Of a stretch of DNA of 5,176 nt, positions 1 to 5,176 are shown piece after piece. Every line of letters begins with the position of its first letter. The first letter of the stretch is position 1. Source of the DNA: CAYFPS01 sp964345075 (lineage in GTDB: Bacteria > CAIWAD01). The notes below the pieces were generated by a model, which was not told the DNA's origin, did not search any database, and worked only from the letters and a program-made list of their open reading frames with translations. Location of the stretch: positions 1 to 5,176 of the forward strand of contig CAYFPS010000055.1 in NCBI GenBank assembly GCA_964345075.1, given 5' to 3'. The translations under genes and the position numbers were made by a program.

Positions 1-47
1 GATTCCACCTTAACTACGCCGCAAAACTGTCCAAAGAATGGGGTCCA
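1..47. mobile_element. Probable end of an insertion sequence (IS3-like) at the left edge
   Basis: Homology of the neighbouring ATPase gene stops at about position 51, and the sequence from there to the left edge is unrelated to it. The outermost bases read TGGACCCC inward from about position 47 on the minus strand, followed by a second TGGACA, resembling the TG...CA termini of IS3-family elements. Only some 47 bases are present, with no transposase, so the family is a guess from the terminus. An insertion sequence at a contig edge is a common reason for an assembly break. The exact junction (47-52) and any target duplication cannot be fixed because the other end lies outside the window. A deletion joint is the main alternative. 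Confidence 0.35.
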
Positions 48-172
48 GCTCTGTTGTCAACGATGTCAGCGAGCGCGGTTTCCAATGTGTAACCTAGATC
101 GCGCATGCTTTCGATCAGTACTGATGCTCTTGGCGTTGCATCGAACTCTTTTTCAGGAATAGCAGACCTCAT
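14..172 (-). pseudogene. N-terminal fragment of a MORC/MutL-like GHKL ATPase, broken after the N-box
   Basis: This is a short reading frame of 52 codons starting at ATG (172-170) and ending at TAG (16-14). The start has a good Shine-Dalgarno, AAGGAAG at 187-181, 8 bases upstream. It begins 25 bases after the vsr stop, as an operon member would. Residues about 17-40 read like the first helix and N-box of GHKL (gyrase/Hsp90/MutL/MORC) ATPases: MRDLGYTLETALADIVDN, residues 23-40, ending with the Asp-Asn pair that binds Mg-ATP. In the family the next residues are typically Ser-Ile and the domain continues for hundreds of residues. Here the frame runs into RAGPHSLDSFAA and stops, so the ATP lid, G-boxes and C-terminal part are lost. 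Known family context (methylase, Vsr, MORC-type ATPase) supports the identification. The fragment cannot be a working ATPase. Confidence 0.7.
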
Positions 173-197
173 GCTAGCCGCTTCCTTGATATTTACT

Positions 198-593
198 TTA
201 CTGAAGTCTCTTGATTACGGATTCTTCGTCACACGTCTCACACTCCCACACAACCATTACCCTCCACCCCAACTTCTCCAGCTTCTCTTTGACATTAATA
301 TCCCGCTCTACATTATCAGCAAATTTCTTCTGCCAAAAGTCAGTTCTTGACTTGGGAATGTAGGCATACTTGCATCCTGGGTGCCTGTGCCAGAAGCACC
401 CATGAACAAAGATAACCGTCTTGTATTTGGGCAGAATGATATCCGGCTTCCCGGGGAGCCGTTTGTCATGCAGGCGGAAGCGGTATCCAGCGCGATGCAA
501 TTGCGACCTGACCAGCTTTTCTGGCTTCGTATCCTTCGAGCGAATGCCCGACATCATCTGGCTGCGTTTCTCTCTGGATACAATGTCAGCCAT
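198..593 (-). CDS. vsr: Very short patch repair endonuclease (Vsr), T:G mismatch-specific
   Basis: The gene encodes a 131-aa protein, the usual size for Vsr. These enzymes nick 5' of the T in T:G mismatches that arise when 5-methylcytosine made by the partner methylase deaminates, starting short-patch repair. The N-terminus (SREKRSQMMSGIRSKDTKPE) is the family signature. Asp51 in GKPDIIL is the expected catalytic Asp. HGCFWHRHPGC, residues 64-74, carries the zinc and active-site residues Cys66, His69, His71 and Cys74, with Cys118 in WEC as a further ligand. Trp68 fits the mismatch-intercalating aromatic cluster. All the catalytic and zinc-site residues checked are present, so the enzyme looks functional. 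The ATG at 593-591 lies two bases after the dcm stop, so translation is probably coupled; a TTG at 599-597 overlapping that stop is a less likely start. No strong ribosome site is visible. The gene is intact although both flanking operon members are damaged. Confidence 0.95.
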   Translation of the reverse strand: MADIVSREKRSQMMSGIRSKDTKPEKLVRSQLHRAGYRFRLHDKRLPGKPDIILPKYKTVIFVHGCFWHRHPGCKYAYIPKSRTDFWQKKFADNVERDINVKEKLEKLGWRVMVVWECETCDEESVIKRLQ

Positions 594-595
594 GT

Positions 596-2140
596 TCAAT
601 CTCGCACCTGATCAAGAACTTCGGCCACGATTTCAGCAATCTGCCTGGCCAGGTACACAGGAACGGCATTTCCAACCTGGTGATACTGTTCTGTGCGGGG
701 GCCCGTGAAATGGTAGTTGTCCGGGAATGTCTGCAGTCTGGCTGCTTCACGAACAGTCAGGCTCCTGCACTGTAAAGGGTCATAGTGAATGAAATAATGC
801 CCATCCTTGGAGATGTGCGAAGTAATTGTTGTCGCAGGTCTGTCTCGCAGCTGCACGCGGAAGCGATCTCCAAACATGTGCCCGGCCTTGCCTTCCTCTA
901 CATTTGCATGTGCTGGAAGCAGGAAGTCAGGAAAGTCCTGCAGCTTGGGACTTTTGCGCAGAACTGAAGAAAAGATTGCCGCGAAACAATACCTGCGTAA
1001 ATCACTGGGCATGTGCGTTCGAGTCTCATGACTGGATAACACGCCAAGTCGCTCATCTACCAGGTCATTAACTACACGCCACCTGGAATTGGCTTTCAAC
1101 TTGTATGATTTGGCAGCGGCCCTGTTCTTTGGGTAACGAGCATCCTGATGCTGATGGCTGGCGATCGTGATCAAATCAGGCTGTTCCTGCTTGATCCAGC
1201 TGAAGAATTCCGGACTGAACAACTGGTTGACTTCCCGCTGCCAATCCCCTGTATCATCCTTCCTGCGTGAAACTCCGCTTCGCAGCTTTGGCAAGCGTCC
1301 AATAACCTCCCCATCAGAGGGGGCATCATGCTTGTGCAGTTGTCCTGGACGAATCGATAGGTCATCTCGCACTCCTACAATAAAGATGCGATGACGACAC
1401 TGTGGAACACCATATTCTTCAGCCCTGACCAGAAAGGTTGCCGGGTCAGTGTTTTCCTCAGGCACATCAGCTGTTGAGAGCGAATAAAGATTTTACCCAA
1501 ATGCATTCCCGCGTTTTCCCATCGCCACACGAGGATTCCGCAGATCCTTCAGGATCATGCGAATGGTAGGCTGTCCGTTAACCCTGGCAGATAGTAGGCC
1601 TTTGACATTTTCCATCACAAAAATCGGTGGGCTATGGTCGGCAATGATGTTCAGATATTCCTTGTAGAGGAAATGGCGATGGTCAGATTCAAAATTTTCA
1701 TCTCCTTGCATACGCGATCGCCCAACAAGCGAATACGCCTGGCAAGGGGGCCCTCCAACCAGCGCCCACCGCGTGGAATCAGCCAACCGCTTATCAATCA
1801 AACTCTTGACTTCAACTCGGCTTGATTCGCCCAGACGAATCATGCGCGCGCTGGAACTGGCTGATTCAAACTGATCGGGGAAATGGCGGAACAGCTCGTC
1901 AATGGTCAAATCACCCATCAGGCAGGCGTAGTATTCATCGGGTGCCTCTCCATGCGGAAACTCCCTGAAAAAATGCCTCAGCTGCAGGGTTCGGTGCGCG
2001 TGCTCGTCACATTCGATGGCCAATGCACTTTTAAATCGTGGCAGATTCTTTTCAGAAAGAAAGGACGCGAAGCCTTCACCCAGCCCACCAGGCCCGGCAA
2101 AGAGATCAATCACAGGATAAACAGAATTTTGAGTACACAT
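596..2140 (-). pseudogene. dcm: DNA (cytosine-5-)-methyltransferase, one frame interrupted by an in-frame TAA
   Basis: A single frame of 514 codons encodes a C5-cytosine methylase that transfers methyl from S-adenosylmethionine to cytosine in a specific DNA site. The ATG at 2140 gives MCTQNSVYPV directly before motif I, DLFAGPGG, residues 12-19; upstream in-frame codons look non-coding. Motif IV PPCQ is at 131-134 (catalytic Cys133), motif VI ENVKG at 177-181, motif VIII QCRHRIFIVG at 247-256, a long target-recognition region follows to about 430, motif IX RPATTITSH starts near 434, and motif X QVGNAVP is at 488-494. Codon 216 (1495-1493) is TAA, between motifs VI and VIII. The frame continues unbroken on both sides (FG-stop-NLYSLS), so this is a single substitution, not a frameshift. 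Translated literally it gives a 215-aa N-terminal half, plus possibly a second half from GTG at 1465, which lacks a ribosome site. It could be a dead gene, a sequence error or a naturally split methylase. The target site is unknown. Confidence 0.85.
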
Positions 2141-2229
2141 AACAAGCTTTGTAATACAGCTTCCAATGTAGGAAGAATTTGACAGTCCATAAAGCCCTCC
2201 CGCCCCCACACTGCTACATTGCCCGCCTC

Positions 2230-3831
2230 ATGAAACGCTACCGCCTGAACAACCTGATCTTCGCCTACGACGATCCGCGCTCGCCCGCCGAGCGCCTCGC
2301 CGCCAAGCTCCGCGTCCCGTTGGAGGAGCTGAAGGATGTGGAAGTCCTGCGCCGCTCGCTGGACGCCAGAAAGAAGCCGCAGCTGAAGGATGTGATGGCG
2401 CTGGCCTTCAGCATCAAGCCGGCTCTGCTAAAGAAAGGCCTGCCCGGGCTGGAGGAATGGCAGCCGGCGCTCTGTCCCCCGCTACCGGAACGCAGTCTGA
2501 AGACTCGACCGGTGGTGGTGGGAGCCGGACCCGCCGGACAGTTTGCCGCGCTGGGCCTGGTACGAAGGGGCCTTAAGCCAATTGTGATCGAGCGCGGTGG
2601 GGATCTGGCCACGCGCAGGCATCATGTGAAGGAGCTCTGGCTGAAGCGCCGCATCAATCCCGAATCCAATGTGCAGTTCGGCGAAGGCGGCGCGGGCACC
2701 TTCAGCGATGGCAAGCTCACCAGTCGCGGCAGCAGCTGGTTCACGCAGGAAGTCCTCAGGACCTTTGTATCACATGGCGCTTCAGCCGAGATTCTGGCCA
2801 GCCACTTGCCGCACATCGGCACCGAAGGCATCCGCCGTGTATCACGCAACCTGCGCGCCTGGCTGGAAGAGCAGGGCGCGGAGTTTCTGTTTGACACGCG
2901 GCTGGACAAACTGGAAGATCTGGGAGATCGTGCCCGGCTATACCTTTCCAGCGGTGATACACTGGAAACAGACGCCCTTCTGCTGGCCATCGGTCATAGC
3001 GCCCGTGATACAGCCAGCATGCTTCAGGAGCTGGGCGTAGCAATGGAGCTAAAGCCCTTTGCCATGGGGCTGCGCATCGAGCATCCGCGCGGCTTTATTG
3101 ATGAATCACAATACGGCGCCTCCTGCCGCTTCGACCTGACCGGCGCGGCCACCTACAAGCTAACCGCCAAGGCGGACCGGCAGGGCCGCGGCATCTACTC
3201 CTTCTGCATGTGTCCGGGCGGCATGGTGGTGCTGGCCGCCAGCGAGGACGATCGCCTGGTAGTCAATGGCATGAGCTGGGCTTCGCGGCGCATGGCCTGG
3301 TCCAATGCGGCACTTGTGATACAAGTTGGCGCGGAGGATCTTAAGCGCTGGGGCAGCCAGTGGGGAATCAAACAGGATGCCCTGCTTGGTCACCGCGTGC
3401 AGCAGGAGCTTGAATCACGGGCCTTTACTCTCGGTGGATCCAACTGGAGCACCCCCGCCCAGAGGGCAAGCGATTACCTGAAGCGCCGCCTTTCGAAGGG
3501 CGCGCTGCCCGCCAGCAGTTACCGACCCGATCTGGCCTCCGTCAAACTGGATCCCCTTCTGCCCGAGCCCCTGGCCGAAGGCCTGCGGCAGGGCCTCAAG
3601 GACTTTGAGCGCTCCATGCCGGGCTTTGTGGATGAAGGCCTCTTGATCGCGCCCGAAACCCGCACCTCAGCCCCCTTGCGCATCCTGCGTGAAAGCGAAA
3701 GCCGCCAGAACCCTTCCCACAGCTGGCTCTACCCACTAGGCGAAGGAGCAGGCTATGCCGGTGGCATCGTCTCCAGCGCGGCGGACGGGCTGCGGACGGG
3801 AATGGGGTTTTTAGCGAGCAGTGACCAGTAG
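2230..3831 (+). CDS. FAD-dependent dehydrogenase of the COG2509 type (NAD(P)/FAD oxidoreductase)
   Basis: This encodes a 533-aa soluble flavoprotein with no signal peptide or membrane segment. Residues 1-90 form the family's N-terminal region, with MKRYRLNNLIFAYDDPRSP typical of its opening. The dinucleotide-binding Rossmann motif GAGPAG is at 98-103, with Glu121 in VIERGG as the ribose-binding acidic residue. A characteristic FGEGGAGTFSDGKL is at 150-163, and the C-terminal FAD motif PLGEGAGYAGGIVSSAADG starts at 502. The length agrees with the family as I know it. The physiological substrate of COG2509 proteins is not established, so only a redox function is claimed. The ATG at 2230 was chosen because homology starts there; an in-frame TTG at 2179 would add 17 unconvincing residues (HKALPPPHC...). 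No clear Shine-Dalgarno precedes the ATG. It diverges from dcm across about 90 bases and is much richer in G+C than the methylase genes, suggesting it belongs to the host backbone. Confidence 0.85.
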   Translation: MKRYRLNNLIFAYDDPRSPAERLAAKLRVPLEELKDVEVLRRSLDARKKPQLKDVMALAFSIKPALLKKGLPGLEEWQPALCPPLPERSLKTRPVVVGAGPAGQFAALGLVRRGLKPIVIERGGDLATRRHHVKELWLKRRINPESNVQFGEGGAGTFSDGKLTSRGSSWFTQEVLRTFVSHGASAEILASHLPHIGTEGIRRVSRNLRAWLEEQGAEFLFDTRLDKLEDLGDRARLYLSSGDTLETDALLLAIGHSARDTASMLQELGVAMELKPFAMGLRIEHPRGFIDESQYGASCRFDLTGAATYKLTAKADRQGRGIYSFCMCPGGMVVLAASEDDRLVVNGMSWASRRMAWSNAALVIQVGAEDLKRWGSQWGIKQDALLGHRVQQELESRAFTLGGSNWSTPAQRASDYLKRRLSKGALPASSYRPDLASVKLDPLLPEPLAEGLRQGLKDFERSMPGFVDEGLLIAPETRTSAPLRILRESESRQNPSHSWLYPLGEGAGYAGGIVSSAADGLRTGMGFLASSDQ

Positions 3832-3895
3832 CCAGTGGCCAGCCAGAGGCGTCAGGCGTCAGGCGTTAGCCGGAAGAAGTAGCCAGTAGCCAGCC
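3822..3895. repeat. Short heptanucleotide repeats (AGTAGCC- and AGGCGTC-type)
   Basis: Starting within the last codons of the oxidoreductase gene, the DNA becomes low in complexity with a seven-base period. AGGCGTC occurs at 3847-3853 and 3854-3860, followed by the variant AGGCGTT at 3861-3867. AGTAGCC occurs at 3878-3884 and 3885-3891 followed by AGCC, and a degenerate AGTAGCC/AGTGGCC pair lies at about 3827-3840. No gene is plausible here. The repeat reaches the stop codon, so the last few residues of the upstream protein (SSDQ) may be repeat-derived. Confidence 0.75.
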
Positions 3896-3905
3896 TCTCT
3901 CTTCA

Positions 3906-4011
3906 AATCAGCAATCAGCAATCATCAATCTGCAATTCGTCCTTCGTCATTACTTCCCGTCCTTCGTCATTTCTTCTCGTCCTTCATCATTCGTCATTCG
4001 TCATTTCTTCC
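3906..4011. repeat. Heptanucleotide AATCAGC run followed by CGTCCTTCGTCAT repeats
   Basis: AATCAGC is repeated at 3906-3912 and 3913-3919, then drifts to AATCATC and AATCTGC, all on a seven-base step. It passes into a pyrimidine-rich block with a ~20-base unit beginning CGTCCTTCRTCAT at 3938, 3958 and 3978. The third copy contains an internal expansion of the heptamer TCGTCAT (3991-3997, 3998-4004). The block ends in a run of C (4010-4016). The strand asymmetry and lack of a conserved reading frame argue against coding. No terminator hairpin for the upstream gene was found in this stretch. Confidence 0.8.
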
Positions 4012-4069
4012 CCCCCTTGCTCCTGCCAATTCTCCTCCGCACCATGGCTGTGTCGCACGCAGGCAGCTG

Positions 4070-4078
4070 TGCTACAAT
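4070..4078 (+). promoter_or_regulatory. Probable extended -10 promoter for the peroxiredoxin gene
   Basis: TGC-TACAAT at 4070-4078 matches the extended -10 form (TGN then TATAAT, five of six). The best -35 candidate, near 4050-4056, is poor, as is common for extended -10 promoters. Transcription from here would give a leader of about 150 bases (to 4234). In that leader I see no open frame with a ribosome site, no clear riboswitch fold and no recognisable OxyR-type operator. The call rests on motif match and position only. Confidence 0.4.
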
Positions 4079-4224
4079 AGCGCGGTTTGGCCTTCAAGCG
4101 CCTCCCTTCGACAATAAGATCCGCTCAAGCGCATTCAAGGCTGCCAATAGACCAGATACACTCTCCTCTCTTGAGCCCCGTGCCTGAACGGATTCGATCA
4201 GAGCATTCACACTCGCATTTTTTT

Positions 4225-4229
4225 GGAGG
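4225..4229 (+). promoter_or_regulatory. Shine-Dalgarno GGAGG fixing the peroxiredoxin start
   Basis: GGAGG follows a run of T and is separated by five bases from the ATG at 4235. This decides the start against the in-frame TTG at 4223, which overlaps the ribosome site itself. Confidence 0.85.
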
Positions 4230-4234
4230 CAATC

Positions 4235-4945
4235 ATGGCAGAAGAGAAAGCGGCAGGCTGCGCCCGACCTACGGGTGGCCTGCTGGGCGTAGAGAACTCC
4301 CTCGAAGCCGAACAAGCACACGCAGCAAAGGAGAGCAGGAAAATGATCAGCGTTGGAAAACCGGCCCCGGACTTCGTCTCCCCGGCCTATCACAAGGGTG
4401 CCTTTACCGAAGTCAAACTCAGCGACCATTTGGGGAAATGGATCGTGCTCTGTTTCTATCCGGGTGACTTCACCTTCGTCTGAGCGACGGAAGTTGCGGC
4501 GGTCGCCGCAAATATCAAGGCCTTTAGCGAGTTGGGTGTGGAAGTCTTTTCCGTCAGCGTTGACAGCGTATTCGTCCATAAAATGTGGAACGATCACGAG
4601 CTCTCGAAAATGGTACCGGGCGGCGTGCCCTTCCCGATGCTTTCCGACGGCGGGGGCAAGCTGGGTACCGCCTACAATGTTTACAATCCGGATACAGGCG
4701 TCGAGAACCGCGGCCGCTTCCTGATTGACCCCGATTGAATCATTCAGGCCTATGAGGTGCTTACCCCACCGGTCGGGCGCAATGTCAGCGAGACACTGCG
4801 CCAGATCAAGGCTTTCCAGCTGGTCCGCGAAAGCAAGGGTGGCAAAGCCACGCCTTCAGGCTGGGAGCCGGGCAAAACAGTCCTGAAGCCCGGTCCGGAT
4901 CTGGTTGGAAAGGTCTGGGAAGTGTGGAAAACCGACATGGCCTGA
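4235..4945 (+). CDS. Selenocysteine-containing AhpC/Prx-family peroxiredoxin (UGA at the peroxidatic position); second in-frame UGA unexplained
   Basis: Read through two in-frame UGAs, the frame gives 236 residues of a thiol-type peroxidase that reduces H2O2 and organic hydroperoxides in the cytosol. Residues 1-37 are an extension with GCARPTGG and Cys9; the redoxin fold starts at MISVGKPAPDF (residue 37). The active site is P76-GDF-T80-FV-U83, i.e. the PxxxTxxC motif with UGA (4481-4483) in place of the peroxidatic Cys, followed by ATEVAAV. A hairpin downstream fits a SECIS. Arg159 in ENRGRF is the likely catalytic Arg. The C-terminal part resembles AhpC-like proteins, but the usual resolving-Cys site (VCPAGW) reads ATPSGW (Thr206), so a 1-Cys-type or externally resolved mechanism is inferred. 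The second UGA is codon 168 (4736-4738) in DPD-stop-IIQA, where relatives have Gly. Sequence and codon use stay coding-like on both sides of each UGA up to the true stop at 4943. If UGA is never read, the product is only 82 aa. No SelA/SelB genes are in the window. Confidence 0.85.
4494..4511 (+). promoter_or_regulatory. Bacterial SECIS-like hairpin in the coding sequence
   Basis: TTGCGGC (4494-4500), loop GGTC (4501-4504) and GCCGCAA (4505-4511) form a perfect 7-bp stem. The loop begins 17 bases after the UGA at 4481-4483. In E. coli fdhF, as I recall it, the SelB-recognised loop also carries GGUC about 18 bases after its UGA, and the usual rule wants a G in the first two loop bases; both fit. 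It would recruit SelB with Sec-tRNA to decode UGA. The stem is encoded as VAAVAA, so part of the symmetry could come from alanine-rich coding, but the loop and spacing argue for function. Confidence 0.75.
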
Positions 4946-4973
4946 TTCACAGGCTCGACTTGCATGCGAGTGA

Positions 4974-4999
4974 CCGGGGCTTCGGCCCCGGATTTTTTT
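4974..4999 (+). terminator. Rho-independent terminator of the peroxiredoxin gene
   Basis: CCGGGGC (4974-4980), a TTCG tetraloop (4981-4984) and GCCCCGG (4985-4991) form a perfect 7-bp GC stem, then A and seven T (4993-4999). It lies about 28 bases after the UGA stop at 4943-4945, which confirms that the transcription unit extends through both internal UGAs. Confidence 0.95.
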
Positions 5000-5009
5000 G
5001 TAGCACTGC

Positions 5010-5070
5010 GGTGGAAGTGGAAAGTGGTCAGAAGTCGGAGATGCATTGGTCTGAAACTGGAAGCTGGAAG
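5010..5070. repeat. Degenerate GTGGAA(A) / CTGGAAG short repeats
   Basis: Downstream of the terminator the sequence is non-coding and again shows short-period repetition: GTGGAA followed by GTGGAAA and GTGG at about 5011-5027, and two perfect CTGGAAG heptamers at 5057-5063 and 5064-5070. It resembles in style, not in sequence, the heptamers left of the peroxiredoxin gene. From 5071 to 5112 nothing recognisable is seen. Confidence 0.55.
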
Positions 5071-5112
5071 CCGTGAGCTTGTTTGCAGGCCCGTTCCCGA
5101 GCAGTCGAAAAA

Positions 5113-5176
5113 CATGGTGTCGGACGTGGTGTCGGACATGGTGTCGGACATGGTGTCGGACATGGCGTCGGACATG
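5113..5176. repeat. 12-bp tandem repeat CATGGTGTCGGA, at least five copies, running off the window
   Basis: Units lie at 5113-5124, 5125-5136 (CGTG variant), 5137-5148, 5149-5160 and 5161-5172 (GGCGTC variant), then a partial CATG at the edge. Each unit boundary holds TGTCGGACA, two half-sites that are inverted around a central G. Because 12 is a multiple of three, it can be read as MSDT repeats on the minus strand, but there is no start signal or other coding evidence. The array continues beyond the window. Confidence 0.9.

Noticed and set aside
2141..2209. Longer dcm start at 2209
   Set aside because: The 23 extra residues do not resemble methylase N-termini, and the ATG at 2140 sits the usual short distance before motif I.
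2179..2229. TTG start at 2179 for the FAD protein, or TTGACA at 2179-2184 as its -35 box
   Set aside because: The added residues look non-coding and AGGAAG is only three bases from the TTG. As a promoter, no -10 lies 16-18 bases downstream; TACATT at 2215 is too far.
2265..3393. Minus-strand and alternate-frame reading frames inside the oxidoreductase
   Set aside because: Low-complexity Ser/Arg/Pro-rich shadows typical of GC-rich genes; the plus-strand frame has FAD-binding motifs throughout.
3822..4011. CRISPR array
   Set aside because: Units are 7 or about 20 bases with no unique spacers of regular length and no cas genes nearby.
4094..4597. Long minus-strand frame of 167 codons across the peroxiredoxin
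   Set aside because: Antisense shadow: no recognisable domain and no ribosome site, while the plus strand has clear homology, a promoter, Shine-Dalgarno and terminator.
4235..4945. UGA reassigned to glycine or tryptophan as a genetic-code change
   Set aside because: One UGA sits at a Cys position and the other at a Gly position, the GC-rich 533-codon neighbour uses none internally, and dcm and the peroxiredoxin use UGA as their terminal stop.
4750..5175. Minus-strand frame with MSDT repeats as a repeat protein
   Set aside because: It overlaps the terminator and the peroxiredoxin end antisense, has no start context, and the repeats arise from the 12-bp DNA array.

Overview
The window looks like bacterial chromosomal or contig DNA with two compositional zones. 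The left part (about 50-2140) is close to 50% G+C in a sampled stretch. The right part (about 2230-4945) is clearly GC-richer, about 70% in a sampled stretch of the oxidoreductase gene. No single feature fixes the taxon. The right-hand genes and a selenocysteine-type peroxiredoxin suggest a Gram-negative, GC-rich, selenoprotein-making bacterium, for example Desulfuromonadia-like or Spirochaetota-like; this is inference only.

Left zone, minus strand: a defence-type cassette read leftwards as dcm, then vsr, then a MORC/MutL-like GHKL ATPase. The cytosine-5 methyltransferase has all its main motifs but one in-frame TAA splits it between motifs VI and VIII. Vsr, the T:G mismatch nickase that accompanies such methylases, is intact. 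The ATPase keeps only its first ~40 residues and breaks off immediately after the N-box Asn, where the sequence changes to what looks like the end of an IS3-like insertion sequence running off the left edge. This order matches the known methylase-Vsr-MORC restriction-type operons, so the system looks damaged here in two of its three visible genes.

Right zone, plus strand: a COG2509-type FAD-dependent dehydrogenase (533 aa) diverges from dcm. It is followed by a ~390-base non-coding stretch full of different heptanucleotide repeats. Next comes a peroxiredoxin gene with its own probable extended -10 promoter, a strong Shine-Dalgarno and a textbook terminator. The main discovery is in this gene. 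The peroxidatic cysteine codon is UGA, followed by an 18-nt hairpin with a GGUC loop at the spacing expected of a bacterial SECIS, so this is very probably a selenoprotein. A second in-frame UGA lies 85 codons later at a position that is normally glycine; it has no convincing SECIS and is unexplained. The window ends in a 12-bp tandem repeat.
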